From positions 1-64,000 of the forward strand of contig JANJVQ010000029.1 in NCBI GenBank assembly GCA_024710005.1: 64,000 nucleotides of DNA, given 5' to 3'. Made by a program: the position numbers and the translations under genes. The notes below the pieces were generated by a model, which did not search any database, was not told where the DNA came from, and worked only from the letters and a program-made list of their open reading frames with translations. This stretch comes from Paludibacter sp. (lineage in GTDB: Bacteria; Bacteroidota; Bacteroidia; Bacteroidales; Paludibacteraceae). Below, piece after piece: positions 42,925-53,941 of this stretch; the first letter of the stretch is position 1, and the number at the start of each line of letters is the position of its first letter.

Positions 42925-44499
42925 TTATACAGGATTCATTCTTTTGGGATAATCAACTGTGTAATGCAAACCCCTGCTTTCTTTTCTTCTCAAGGCATGT
43001 TTAATGATCAGATATGCCACACTGATTACGTTTCTGAGTTCACAGATTTCTCTTGAAACCACCGATCTATCGAACAAATCCTCTGTTTCTTTAAATAATA
43101 TTTCCAGGCGGCTCATGGCCCTTTTCAACCGGAGGTTAGAACGAACAATGCCTACATAAGTACTCATAATTTGCTCCACTTCCCTGAAACTCTGGGTAAT
43201 CAACACCATTTCTTCCGGGAGTTTGGTTCCTTCATCGTCCCAGTCGGGAATCAATTCATTCCACTTGTATTCTCCAATACGCTCAACAGCATCTTTTACC
43301 GCCGCATCGGCATACACGATGGCTTCTATCAGCGAATTTGATGCCAAACGATTTGCACCATGCAAACCTGTGCAAGAGCATTCGCCGGCGGCATACAAAC
43401 GGTTAATTGAAGAACGGGCATTCAAATCGACTGCAATACCACCACAAAGATAATGCTGTGTGGGTGAAACCGGTATAAAATCTTTGGTAATATCAATTCC
43501 CAACTCCAAACATTTCTTATAAATATTGGGAAAATGATTTTTTGTTTCTTCCGCCTCCTTATGCGTCACATCCAGATACACATAATCATGTCCCCGTGTT
43601 TTCATCTCATTATCAATCGCTCTCGCTACGATATCACGGGGCGCCAGCGAACCCCTTTCATCATATTTATGCATGAACTCACGTCCGTCCTGCGTCCGTA
43701 ATACAGCTCCATAGCCTCTGATAGCCTCCGTAATCAGGAAGGTTGGCCGCTCTCCGGGATGGTATAATGCCGTTGGGTGAAACTGTACAAATTCCATATC
43801 CCTGATAACGCCCCGTGCCCGGTGAACCATAGCAATTCCATCTCCCGTAGCCACATCCGGATTAGTCGTTGTTGCATACACGCTTCCGATACCCCCTGTT
43901 GCAAGCAGGGTTACCTTCGACAGGAAGGTATGAATCTGGTTCGTTTTGTTATCCAGCACATAAGCACCATAACACTCAATATTCGGGGTGTGCATGGTAA
44001 CCACTTCTCCCAAATGGTGCTGCGTAATTATCTCAATGGCAAAATAATTTTCAAAGACCTCAATATTCTTTTCGGAACGAAGTTTTCGGATCAATGCCTG
44101 TTGAATCTCAAATCCGGTATTGTCTTTATGATGCAGAATCCGGAATTCAGAATGGCCACCTTCTTTGTGCAAATCGAACTTACCATCCTCATCACGATCG
44201 AAGTCAATTCCCCAGCTTAGCAACTCCTCTATTTGAGCTGGAGCTTCCCGGATAACTTTCTCAACAGCAGCCAAATCACAATGACCGTCACCGGCATTCA
44301 ATGTATCTTCAATATGCTTTTCAAAACTATCGGGACTGTATGTCACAGCCGCGATACCACCCTGGGCATACGCCGTATTCGAATCATCCAGCGACGATTT
44401 ACTGAGCAGCGCAACCGTACCATACCGGGAAGCTTTCAATGCAAAACTAATACCGGCGATACCACTGCCAATAACCAAAAAATCAAATTTCCGTGTCAA
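42925..44499 (-). CDS. nadB: L-aspartate oxidase
   Basis: A 524-residue FAD enzyme producing iminoaspartate for NAD synthesis. VIGSGIAGISFALKASRYG is the FAD-binding start. SSLDDSNTAYAQGGIAAV and the HxxE-like HKEGGHSEFRILHHKDNTG are flavoprotein family motifs, and HPTALYHPGERPTFL is diagnostic. The C-terminal helical part is present. nadA and nadC are not adjacent. It follows the GNAT-like gene by 13 bp. Confidence 0.96.
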   Translation of the reverse strand: MTRKFDFLVIGSGIAGISFALKASRYGTVALLSKSSLDDSNTAYAQGGIAAVTYSPDSFEKHIEDTLNAGDGHCDLAAVEKVIREAPAQIEELLSWGIDFDRDEDGKFDLHKEGGHSEFRILHHKDNTGFEIQQALIRKLRSEKNIEVFENYFAIEIITQHHLGEVVTMHTPNIECYGAYVLDNKTNQIHTFLSKVTLLATGGIGSVYATTTNPDVATGDGIAMVHRARGVIRDMEFVQFHPTALYHPGERPTFLITEAIRGYGAVLRTQDGREFMHKYDERGSLAPRDIVARAIDNEMKTRGHDYVYLDVTHKEAEETKNHFPNIYKKCLELGIDITKDFIPVSPTQHYLCGGIAVDLNARSSINRLYAAGECSCTGLHGANRLASNSLIEAIVYADAAVKDAVERIGEYKWNELIPDWDDEGTKLPEEMVLITQSFREVEQIMSTYVGIVRSNLRLKRAMSRLEILFKETEDLFDRSVVSREICELRNVISVAYLIIKHALRRKESRGLHYTVDYPKRMNPV

Positions 44500-44512
44500 A
44501 ACTTTATCTTTT

Positions 44513-45637
44513 TCAGAGCTTTTTAATATATGCCCTGCGTTTTTTATGATTTACGTACTCAAAACTATCCCATTGGGAAGCCATTTTGGTGTTGGACTCG
44601 AGTTCGGGATTGGTTTCAGCAAACTTGTAACCGTTCTTTGCGGCATTAGGCATCATTTCTGCAAAAACGATGGCATTCACACCTTTATTCTGATAATCGG
44701 GATGCACCGACATCAAATACAAGTCAATCAGGTCGTTTTTTTTCAGTGCCTGCAACATATACCACCAGCCAAAGGGAAACAAGTGTCCTTTTGCTTTTTG
44801 CAACGCTTTTGTAAAACTTGGCATCCCTATTCCAAGGGCAACCAGATTATCCTGTTCATCAACCACCAACACCACCGTGTCCAAACGGAAAAAACTAAAA
44901 TATAATTTGATATAAAAATATATCTGGTCATCGTTTAATTTTGTATAACCGAATAAATCCTTATAACTATCGTTCAACAAGTCAAATATCTTTTTTGCAT
45001 ACCTTTTTACGACTTCTTTCTTCGACTTCAGTTTCACCGGTTTGAGTTTGTATTTTTGCTTTACAACCTCAGCAATTCTGAAGAATCTTTCCGGAAAAAC
45101 TTCCGGTACTGTAATCAGGTATTCATTCCAGTCGATCTCCTTAACAAACCCCCTTCTTTCATAGTGTTGAATATAATAGGGATAATTGTAAATAGTCGCC
45201 AGCGTACTTGCTTTATCATATCCTTCAATCAGAGCGCCTTCATTATCTAGGTCGGTAAACCCGAGCGGACCATGCAGGTGATCCATACCTTTCGATCTGG
45301 CCCAATTCTCCACTGCATCAAACAGGGCATCAGACACCTCCGTATCATCAATAAAATCAATCCATCCGAAACGCGCATTCTTGTGATTCCATGTTTCATT
45401 GGCAACAGGATGAATAATGCCGGCGATGCGACCCACAATTTCTCTCCCCCGATAAGCCAGAAAATAAGCTGTATCACAAAAATCCAGTGCAGGGTTCTTC
45501 CCTTTCGACAAGTTCATCAGATCGTCCATCATCAAAGGAGGAGCAGCATAGGGACAATCCTTGTACATATTGATACCAAACCAGATAAACTTTTTCAACT
45601 CACTTTTTGTTCTGACTTCTTTTATGACAACCGACAT
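44513..45637 (-). CDS. GNAT-like acetyltransferase family protein, Bacteroidetes type
   Basis: A 374-residue protein belonging to a conserved family annotated as GNAT-like N-acetyltransferase. Recognisable parts are ELKKFIWFGINMYKDCPYA, RFGWIDFIDDTEVSDALFDA and LHGPLGFTDLDNEGALIEGY. The C-terminal half ends in LYLMSVHPDYQNKGVNAIVF, the acetyl-CoA binding region. The substrate is unknown. It probably shares a transcript with nadB. Confidence 0.75.
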   Translation of the reverse strand: MSVVIKEVRTKSELKKFIWFGINMYKDCPYAAPPLMMDDLMNLSKGKNPALDFCDTAYFLAYRGREIVGRIAGIIHPVANETWNHKNARFGWIDFIDDTEVSDALFDAVENWARSKGMDHLHGPLGFTDLDNEGALIEGYDKASTLATIYNYPYYIQHYERRGFVKEIDWNEYLITVPEVFPERFFRIAEVVKQKYKLKPVKLKSKKEVVKRYAKKIFDLLNDSYKDLFGYTKLNDDQIYFYIKLYFSFFRLDTVVLVVDEQDNLVALGIGMPSFTKALQKAKGHLFPFGWWYMLQALKKNDLIDLYLMSVHPDYQNKGVNAIVFAEMMPNAAKNGYKFAETNPELESNTKMASQWDSFEYVNHKKRRAYIKKL

Positions 45638-45764
45638 CTTACATTAAATTAGGGTTCGTATTAGAATCAATTTCAGCGTAAAATTAAAGTATTTATTTAT
45701 AAATACAGCAATTTACACTTTAATAATGACACACAACAAAAACAAATCTCTGATTTCAAATAAC

Positions 45765-47192
45765 TTAATCAAGTTTTAAATTTGGTTTTCTGATATAAAA
45801 AAGTATCAGCATGGCAATTGCGGTACCAATCCCAACGCTATAGGAAATAACCGGCGACAAGCTGAATCCTTCCGGAGCCAAGAGAATATACGTAACCGTA
45901 ACGGCTGTCATGAAAATTGCTGGAAATAAAGATATTCCATAGAACTTTTTACGTTTTGCCAGGTAAACCGTAATGGCCCATAGGGTAAACACCGACAAAG
46001 TCTGATTCCACCAGGCAAAATACCTCCAGATGATATCAAAATTCACCTGCAACAAAACAAATGTAATCATGAAAATTGGCAATGCCAGTATCAATCTGTT
46101 TTTAAACGAATGTTGATTTAGTTTGATGAAATCAGCAGTCATTAATCTGGCTGATCTCAGCGCAGTATCGCCTGTAGAAAGGGGAGCGGCTACCACACCC
46201 AACAGAGCAAGGAATCCTCCGACCGGACCGAGCCACGATTTGGCAATGGCATCCACAACAACAGCCGGTTTATTGGCAGTAGGAGCCAATTCTGCTACAA
46301 ATTCCTGCAATCCCTCAACAGAACCAAAGAAACTGGATGCGGCGGCGGCCCAAATCAATGCGACCACTCCTTCGGCCACCATGGAGCCATAAAAAACCCG
46401 TCGTCCGAACTTCTCGTTCTGAATGCAACGTGCCATCAGCGGTGACTGAGTTGCATGAAATCCTGAAATGGCTCCACAGGCAATAGAAATGAACATCATC
46501 GGGAAAATGGGTAGATTCTTTGGATGTTGATTGGCAAAACCTTCGGTAAACTCAGGAACAGGTGCATTGTTGATGTACATTGCCGCCATGATACCGACAG
46601 CCATAATCAGCAAGGCAACACCAAAAAAAGGATATATCTTTCCAATTATCTTATCAATTGGCAATAACGTTGCTAAAATGTAATATGTAAAAATGATTAC
46701 CGCCCACCAGATAACTCCAATATAACCTGAAGTCATATTGTTCAAGAGTTCTGCAGGACCTGAAACAAATACGGCCCCCACCAGGACCATCAAACCAATT
46801 GAGAAAAAACGCATGAAAATCTTCACACCGCCACCCAGTTCTCTTCCAACAAGTTCCGGCTGACCAGCACCATTGCTTCTGACCGACATCATACCCGACA
46901 TATAATCATGAACAGCTCCTCCGAAAATGGTACCCAATACAATCCACAGAAAAGCTGCGGGACCGTACATAATGCCCATGATGGCACCAAAGATAGGTCC
47001 GAGACCGGCGATATTTAAAAACTGAATTAGAAATGCCTTCCACCAGGGAAGCGGCACGTAATCAATGCCATCGGGATTGGCAACTGAAGGTGTAGGACGA
47101 TCTTTTTCAACACCAAAGACACGTTCTGTGAATGCTCCGTAGATAAAATAACCTGCTATTAAAAGCAACACAGCAAAGGTAAAAGATATCAT
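45765..47192 (-). CDS. cstA: Carbon starvation protein CstA-like transporter
   Basis: About 475 residues with a dozen or more hydrophobic segments. FLNIAGLGPIFGAIMGIMYG, GAVHDYMSGMMSVRSNGAG and GFHATQSPLMARC are family signatures. E. coli CstA (about 700 residues) takes up pyruvate and peptides; this is the shorter form common in Bacteroidetes. The ATG at 47192 starts directly at the first membrane helix (MISFTFAVLLLIAG). An earlier one at 47243 lies within 18 bp of feoAB and adds a polar extension. Confidence 0.9.
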   Translation of the reverse strand: MISFTFAVLLLIAGYFIYGAFTERVFGVEKDRPTPSVANPDGIDYVPLPWWKAFLIQFLNIAGLGPIFGAIMGIMYGPAAFLWIVLGTIFGGAVHDYMSGMMSVRSNGAGQPELVGRELGGGVKIFMRFFSIGLMVLVGAVFVSGPAELLNNMTSGYIGVIWWAVIIFTYYILATLLPIDKIIGKIYPFFGVALLIMAVGIMAAMYINNAPVPEFTEGFANQHPKNLPIFPMMFISIACGAISGFHATQSPLMARCIQNEKFGRRVFYGSMVAEGVVALIWAAAASSFFGSVEGLQEFVAELAPTANKPAVVVDAIAKSWLGPVGGFLALLGVVAAPLSTGDTALRSARLMTADFIKLNQHSFKNRLILALPIFMITFVLLQVNFDIIWRYFAWWNQTLSVFTLWAITVYLAKRKKFYGISLFPAIFMTAVTVTYILLAPEGFSLSPVISYSVGIGTAIAMLILFYIRKPNLKLD

Positions 47193-47260
47193 GATTAACA
47201 GTTTAAAATTATGCCAGGAATATTCCTGAAAATTCAACCGCAAAATTAATCATTTTTTTC

Positions 47261-49741
47261 CTAAAAAAGACTACCAACCTGATAAACCAGAAATGCTACC
47301 AGCCAGGCAAGTCCGGTCGTATACACCATGGTAAATATAGCCCATCCCCAGTTGGCTTCCTTACGGATAGCCGCAATAACGGCTACACAGGGGAAGTATA
47401 TCAGGATAAAGAGCATAAAAGCAATACTGACTAAAGGTGTAAACACCTGTTGGCCTTTCAACACACCCGTGTTGTGTTTTTGCTCCACCAACTTATATTT
47501 GAGTGTCTCCTGCGCTTCATCGCCCGCATCTACTCCCGATTGATACAATACAGCCATGGTGCTGACAACAATTTCCTTTGCTGCCAGTCCCGTTAAAATA
47601 CTCACACCCATTTTCCAGTCAAATCCCAATGGACTGATGACGGGTTCAACGGCATGCCCCATCCTTCCTATATATGATTTCTCTTGTCTTTCTGACTCCC
47701 GGGCTATTTCGAGTTGTTGTATCTGCAATTCTTTTTCGCTACCAGCTATTGTTTTTTGTTGTTCAATCTGCTGAATCCGGGTGTCGTAGTCAACTGAGTA
47801 CTCCACATCGCGTGGATAGTAACCTAATGCCCAAATAATAATGGAAGCAATTAAAATAACATTTCCCATTTTCTTGAGGTATTCACGCCCCTTGTGCCAC
47901 ATGTGCATGAGGGTATTACGCATGGTAGGGATGCGATAGGGGGGTAGCTCCATTACAAAAGGCACGTCTTTTTTGGCAAAGGCTACTCTTTTCATGATCA
48001 GGGCAGTAACGATTGCCAGCAAAATACCGGTAAAATAAATTGAAAACAACACGATTCCCTGATTTTTAGGAAAAACGGCTGAAATCAGCAATACATAAAC
48101 CGGGAGTCGCGCACTACACGACATAAACGGGGTAATAATCATCGTCAGAATGCGGTCTTTGCGGTTTTCAAGGGTACGGGTAGCCATAATGGCAGGCACA
48201 TTGCAACCGAACCCCATGATGAGTGGAATGAATGATTTACCATGCAGACCGATTTTATGCATCAGTTTATCCATGATGAAAGAAGCCCTGGACATATAAC
48301 CCGTATCTTCCATCAGCGAAATAAAGAAAAATAAAATCAGGATATTGGGCAGGAAGATGATTACACCCCCCACACCTCCAATCACGCCATCGACCAGCAA
48401 AGCTTTCAGCGGACCTTCCGGCATGACACCTGAAACCCAATTTCCAAGCAACCCGACACCAGCATCGATCCATTCCATGGGATAGCTACCCAATGTAAAA
48501 GTAGCCTGAAACATCAGCCATAAAAAGAAAAAGAAAATTGGAAACCCCCAGAACCGATGGGTAAGCAAATCGTCAATTTCACGAATTACACGCTTTTCTT
48601 TCTTCGACTCTTTGTAGGTTTCACGAAGTGCTCCGGCGATAAAACCGTATTTTGCATCCGTCAGGATGGTTTCAGAGCTTTCACCATATTCGGACTCCAG
48701 AAAATGAATATTTGTCTTTGTTGTCGCTTTGATTTCGTCTGCATTCGGCAGGGATTTGAGCATCTTTTTGATAGGCTTATCCTGCTCCAGTAGCTTAATA
48801 GCAATAAAACGCGATGAGATTTTATCTGTTACAGACGGATTTTTCCAAACCACATCCTGAATTTCCTTGATACTTCTTTCAATCAGCTTTCCATAATTGA
48901 TGTGAACGTGACGCACTATCGGGTCCTTATCCTCATAAACCTCAATCAATTTGGAAAAGAGTTTTGAAATACCTTTACCTTTTGAAGCTACAGTTGGGAT
49001 GATGGGTATCCCCAACATTTTACCAAGGGATTTGTAATCAAAATCAACTCCTTTCTTTTTCAGTTCATCGTAAATATTCAGCGCGATTACCACTTTGATA
49101 TTCATATCGATAAGCTGGGTTGTCAGGAACAGGTTCCTTTCTAAGTTGGAGGCATCAACTACATTAATGACAATGTCCGGCATTTTCTCCAGAATATGGG
49201 TGCGCACATACAACTCTTCCGGTGAGTATTCGGTAATAGAATAAGTTCCAGGTAAATCAACAATATTGAAAGTATACCCTTCCTGTTTAAACTTAGCCTC
49301 CTTGGCATCGACCGTAACACCACTGTAGTTTCCTACCCGCTCATGAGACCCGGAAGCATAATTAAACAAAGTCGTTTTACCACAGTTGGGATTTCCAACA
49401 AGAGCAACATTGATTACCTTTCCTTTTTCAATGGCCGTTTTTTTCAGGGTTTCTTCATCAATAGTTCCGCCAAAATCATCCAATAAAACCTCTTCCGCAT
49501 GTTCTGCAGAAACAACTTCAACTAACTCGGCTTCACTTCTGCGTAATGAAATCTTGTAACCCATGATCTCATACTCGATTGGGTCGAGCAGGGGGGCACT
49601 TTTGATGACCGTAACTTTCTTTCCTTTCACAAAGCCCATTTCATTAATGCGTTTGCGAAAAGCCCCACGACCGAGCACCTTGGTTATAATTGCCTCGTCG
49701 CCACTTTTTAAATCGGAAAGAAAAAATTGTTTGGTATTCAT
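47261..49741 (-). CDS. feoB: Ferrous iron transporter, FeoA-FeoB fusion
   Basis: 826 residues. The first 75 form a FeoA SH3-like domain (SDLKSGDEAIITKVLGRG, MGFVKGKKVTVIKSAPLLDP). A GTPase domain follows with G1 GNPNCGKTTLFN, G2 in VGNYSGVTVDAKEA, G3 DLPGTYS and G4 NIYD, and then a FeoB membrane part of about ten helices (PLIMGFGCNVPAIMATRTLE, PFMSCSARLPVYVLL). The fusion is common in Bacteroidetes. The chosen ATG at 49741 matches the usual FeoA start; 49771 would add ten residues. A helical insertion rich in Gln and Glu (about 660-685) is typical of this subfamily. Confidence 0.96.
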   Translation of the reverse strand: MNTKQFFLSDLKSGDEAIITKVLGRGAFRKRINEMGFVKGKKVTVIKSAPLLDPIEYEIMGYKISLRRSEAELVEVVSAEHAEEVLLDDFGGTIDEETLKKTAIEKGKVINVALVGNPNCGKTTLFNYASGSHERVGNYSGVTVDAKEAKFKQEGYTFNIVDLPGTYSITEYSPEELYVRTHILEKMPDIVINVVDASNLERNLFLTTQLIDMNIKVVIALNIYDELKKKGVDFDYKSLGKMLGIPIIPTVASKGKGISKLFSKLIEVYEDKDPIVRHVHINYGKLIERSIKEIQDVVWKNPSVTDKISSRFIAIKLLEQDKPIKKMLKSLPNADEIKATTKTNIHFLESEYGESSETILTDAKYGFIAGALRETYKESKKEKRVIREIDDLLTHRFWGFPIFFFFLWLMFQATFTLGSYPMEWIDAGVGLLGNWVSGVMPEGPLKALLVDGVIGGVGGVIIFLPNILILFFFISLMEDTGYMSRASFIMDKLMHKIGLHGKSFIPLIMGFGCNVPAIMATRTLENRKDRILTMIITPFMSCSARLPVYVLLISAVFPKNQGIVLFSIYFTGILLAIVTALIMKRVAFAKKDVPFVMELPPYRIPTMRNTLMHMWHKGREYLKKMGNVILIASIIIWALGYYPRDVEYSVDYDTRIQQIEQQKTIAGSEKELQIQQLEIARESERQEKSYIGRMGHAVEPVISPLGFDWKMGVSILTGLAAKEIVVSTMAVLYQSGVDAGDEAQETLKYKLVEQKHNTGVLKGQQVFTPLVSIAFMLFILIYFPCVAVIAAIRKEANWGWAIFTMVYTTGLAWLVAFLVYQVGSLF

Positions 49742-49900
49742 GAACACATGGTTTTTAACCGGAAATCTCACTACCTGATAAAATACAGGCCTGAACTTTT
49801 TTCACCGCCTGAATTGAACTAACAAAGAAAAACATTTTCGGGGAGACTAACAATCCCCTTTTTTAGGTATTCTGCACAAAAGACACCCCCTGTAATGATG

Positions 49901-49935
49901 AAAAAATCCCCGGCAACGAATGCTGTCGGGGATTT
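49901..49935 (-). terminator. Rho-independent terminator of gap
   Basis: AAATCCCCG (49904-49912) pairs with CGGGGATTT (49927-49935), with an extended imperfect stem inside. On the minus strand it is followed by TTTTTT. It lies 19 bp after the gap stop. Confidence 0.87.
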
Positions 49936-49953
49936 CTTATATCAGTGATAAAA

Positions 49954-51026
<1,073 letters not shown>

Positions 51027-51185
51027 AATAAATGTTGATTATTTTCATTTTGCAATCCATAGTTGACAAATTGTAAGAAACTAATTTCCTGACATTTGAG
51101 AAAGTTTATTATTTCATATTTATTTTATCCTGGAAATACGAAAAATCTATTTAGTTCACGTCTGTGGTGTTCGGGAAAATTCATG

Positions 51186-51193
51186 TATATTTG
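51186..51193 (+). promoter_or_regulatory. -7 promoter element of the DUF3127-mnmA unit
   Basis: TATATTTG followed by CA ends 19 bases before the ATG at 51213, predicting a leader of about 14 nt. The -33 region is weak. Confidence 0.6.
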
Positions 51194-51212
51194 CATTCAA
51201 AAATTTTAAATA

Positions 51213-51590
51213 ATGGAAATTTCAGGAAAAATTATTGCAGTATTACCGTTACAAACAGGTGAAGGTAAAAACGGTCCCTGGCGCTCACAGGATTATGTGT
51301 TAGAAACACAGGAACAATACCCCAAAAAAGTATGCTTTAACCTATTCGGAAATAAAATTGATCAGTTTCCGATTGCCATCGACGATCAGGTGAACGTGAG
51401 TTTTGACATAGAAAGCCGTGAGTGGAACGGACGTTGGTTTACCTCAATCCGTGCCTGGAAAGTTGAAAAAGCTGCTGTTAGCGGCGAAACAGTCGATTCA
51501 GTTGCCAATTCGTTTGGAGCTCCTCCCCCTCCGGTTCCCCCGGTATTTGACGCTTCACCGGCTGACGAAGGATCAGGTCTGCCTTTTTAA
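51213..51590 (+). CDS. DUF3127 OB-fold-like protein with SSB-like C-terminal tip
   Basis: A 125-residue protein. The N-terminal domain (1-90; MEISGKIIAVLPLQTGEG, WRSQDYVLETQEQYPKKV, VNVSFDIESREWNGRWF) is the DUF3127 family, whose strand pattern resembles an OB fold. A flexible Pro-rich linker follows (GAPPPPVPPV). The end, PADEGSGLPF, resembles the acidic tip of single-stranded DNA-binding proteins (usual ending DDIPF or DDLPF). It may bind nucleic acid and recruit replication or repair proteins; this is inference. mnmA starts 23 bp later. Confidence 0.78.
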   Translation: MEISGKIIAVLPLQTGEGKNGPWRSQDYVLETQEQYPKKVCFNLFGNKIDQFPIAIDDQVNVSFDIESREWNGRWFTSIRAWKVEKAAVSGETVDSVANSFGAPPPPVPPVFDASPADEGSGLPF

Positions 51591-51613
51591 TTCGTTTTGA
51601 CAGTACACAGCTA

Positions 51614-52672
51614 TTGAATAAAAGACAAAAAGTATTGTTAGGCATGAGTGGCGGCACTGATTCATCGGTGGCCGCCATGCTTTTATTACGACAGGGATAT
51701 GACGTACATGGAATAACTTTTCGTTTTTATGAAGGTGATAAAAGCACTACAGAACATATTAAAGATGCTGAATCAGTATGCCATAAAACCGGCATTCCAC
51801 ATCATGTTTATGATGCGCGTGTTGTTTTCAAAGAGAAAATTATCGATTATTTCGTTCAGGAGTATTTAGCCGGAAGAACTCCATTTCCCTGTGCTAAATG
51901 CAACAATGAACTGAAATGGAAACTTATTTTTGAAGAAGCGGAGAGGTTGGGATGCGATAAAGTAGCCATGGGGCATTATGCACGCATTCTTCTTGAAAAC
52001 GGAAAATACTTCATCGGTGAGGCGCCGGACAAGGACAAAGATCAGTCATTTTTTCTGTGGGGACTTCAACAGGAACAATTAGCCAACATCCTCTTCCCCC
52101 TGGGCAATTTGCATAAAACTGCGGTAAGAAAACTGGCAGCTGAGTATGGCTTTCAGAAAATATCTGAAAAGAAAGACAGTTTAGGGGCCTGTTTTTGTGC
52201 CGGAGATTACCGCCCCTTTCTGAAATCACAGTTAATCACTCCCGAAAAACATATATTCCCGGGTGACTTTATCGACGAATCAGGAAAAGTTCTCGGCAAA
52301 CATGCAGGGTTTCCCCTTTATACGGTAGGCCAGCGACGCGGACTTGGAATACACCTGAACAGGGCGGTTTTTGTAAAAGAAATCCTTCCTGAAGACAATA
52401 AAATTGTATTGGCTCCGCTCAAGAGTTTATTCAAAACAAATTTTCTGGTAGAGCATTACAGATTAATTGACCCGAATCTGTTTTCTGAACAGTTCGACAC
52501 CATCACCCGTATCCGATACCGCAAACAGAACACGCTGAGTAAAATAAGCATCATCAGCAACCAGTTGCTACGGGTTGAACTGGCTGAACCGCTTGAGTCA
52601 ATTGCCCCCGGACAAACAGCTGTCTTCTATCGGGACGGCAAAGTATTGGGTGGAGGCTTCATTACCGGATGA
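51614..52672 (+). CDS. mnmA: tRNA-specific 2-thiouridylase MnmA
   Basis: A 352-residue enzyme installing sulfur at U34 of Lys, Glu and Gln tRNAs. P-loop GMSGGTDSSVAAM (10-22). The two catalytic cysteines are C96 (PCAKCNNELKW) and C193 (DSLGACFCAG). The PP-loop residue is Thr in SGGTDSS where most enzymes have Val. YTVGQRRGLGI is diagnostic. The start codon is TTG at 51614; the only nearby ATG is within the P-loop. Many Bacteroidetes carry two mnmA-like genes, and this may be the variant copy. Two tRNA-Lys (UUU) genes, likely substrates, lie in this window. Confidence 0.9.
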   Translation: MNKRQKVLLGMSGGTDSSVAAMLLLRQGYDVHGITFRFYEGDKSTTEHIKDAESVCHKTGIPHHVYDARVVFKEKIIDYFVQEYLAGRTPFPCAKCNNELKWKLIFEEAERLGCDKVAMGHYARILLENGKYFIGEAPDKDKDQSFFLWGLQQEQLANILFPLGNLHKTAVRKLAAEYGFQKISEKKDSLGACFCAGDYRPFLKSQLITPEKHIFPGDFIDESGKVLGKHAGFPLYTVGQRRGLGIHLNRAVFVKEILPEDNKIVLAPLKSLFKTNFLVEHYRLIDPNLFSEQFDTITRIRYRKQNTLSKISIISNQLLRVELAEPLESIAPGQTAVFYRDGKVLGGGFITG

Positions 52673-52679
52673 TTTCCGG

Positions 52680-53933
52680 CTAAAAAACATATCCCAGATT
52701 CAGAGATAAAGGTACTTTTACAGCATCATTGTTGGGGAAGATATTTCCGTTTGAATAATGTCCGATTTTCAGCTCAGCATTATATTTCCTGTCTTCTCCA
52801 AAGAAGATCCCGGCACCCATATTATCCATAAAAGTAAACTTCTCTCCGGTATCGTAACCGTCGATTATTTTCTTTGATATAAATGTCGGAGCAGCAACCG
52901 TGTAATAAAAATAGGCATCGAAAAGTTTTGTCTGCAGGAAATTCAGTCTGAAAACCGGAAACAGCGAGAATGTAAAGAACTGCTCTTCAGGTCCGGTTGT
53001 ATTTCCATGCATGCCGGTGGTTTGCCATACAGATGCGTTAATTCCCCAATCGAGTGCGAAAAACTTCGCGCTGTGAAAAACATTCCGCTGATAATTGAGC
53101 GACAGACCTTGTTTAACATGCGCCATACCTCCCCAGAAAATGGGGAAATACTTATTAGACACAAAGTCATTCACTCCATAACCCATCAAGTTAGTGGTAT
53201 ATCCGACTTGAAACCACTGTTTCGGATGAATCATACCTCCATCCGCTGTTTTCTGAATCTGTTTTTCTGTATAAGGAATGAAATTATAGGAAAAACCCGT
53301 ACCGATAAAAGATGTTGGCGGTTGATTCCTCTTAGCTGAAGCCGGAGAATAATTGCTGACAAGTTGTAAAGCCCATTTTTTATTGATGTGGTATTTTAGC
53401 CCGGCTCCAAACAGGAAAGTGGCAAAATTTGCATCTTTTACCACCGGACTTCCCGATGCATCTTCAAAACCAGCCCTGGTGATTATCCCCAAACCACCTT
53501 CACCATAGACCGAGAACTTATCACCAATGGGTAATTTGCCTTTCAAGGTGAAACCACCAACATTCGTCCAGACCGACTTCGTATCAAAAACATCACTCCC
53601 ATCAACTTTATATCGATATTTCACCCAGCCAACCGGTCTCATATAAGTAATTTGTGCAGCCAGATAATCATTAAAATCGTAACCCCATAACACAAGACGC
53701 ACCGCCATGTTAGGCACATTAACGCTTTCAAGTGTATATCCCGGCTCCATCTGGGCTTGTCCAAACGGATAATTTATATATCCAAGATTTACTTCGAAAT
53801 AAGACCGTTGTAATAATGGCGGAATTTGAGCCCTTTCATCCTGAGCAGACAAACTGAAGATACTAAATAAAACAGCAAGCAGAATAAGACTTGTAAGATG
53901 TGATTTGTGGTTTGATTTCATCATTATATACAC
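52680..53933 (-). CDS. Outer-membrane protein with C-terminal PagL-like (acyloxyacyl hydrolase) barrel
   Basis: 417 residues with a signal peptide (about 13-30, ending SLSAQ). Two barrel-like halves can be seen: about 35-215 (FEVNLGYINYPF to GTGFSYNFIPY) and about 230-417. The last ends in LKIGHYSNGNIFPNNDAVK; the HYSN core (H392, S394) equals the His-Ser pair of PagL lipid A 3-O-deacylases, followed likewise by PN. The third catalytic residue (Glu in Pseudomonas PagL) is not evident; Lys or Val stands at its place. The gene begins 8 bp after lpxB, which makes lipid A the natural candidate substrate. Start may also be 53924 or 53921. Confidence 0.75.
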   Translation of the reverse strand: MYIMMKSNHKSHLTSLILLAVLFSIFSLSAQDERAQIPPLLQRSYFEVNLGYINYPFGQAQMEPGYTLESVNVPNMAVRLVLWGYDFNDYLAAQITYMRPVGWVKYRYKVDGSDVFDTKSVWTNVGGFTLKGKLPIGDKFSVYGEGGLGIITRAGFEDASGSPVVKDANFATFLFGAGLKYHINKKWALQLVSNYSPASAKRNQPPTSFIGTGFSYNFIPYTEKQIQKTADGGMIHPKQWFQVGYTTNLMGYGVNDFVSNKYFPIFWGGMAHVKQGLSLNYQRNVFHSAKFFALDWGINASVWQTTGMHGNTTGPEEQFFTFSLFPVFRLNFLQTKLFDAYFYYTVAAPTFISKKIIDGYDTGEKFTFMDNMGAGIFFGEDRKYNAELKIGHYSNGNIFPNNDAVKVPLSLNLGYVF

Positions 53934-53941
53934 GATATCGA

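Noticed and set aside
42925-47192. nadB, GNAT-like and cstA genes as one operon
   Set aside because: nadB and the GNAT-like gene are 13 bp apart, but 127 bp of AT-rich sequence separates the latter from cstA, so joint transcription with cstA is not supported.
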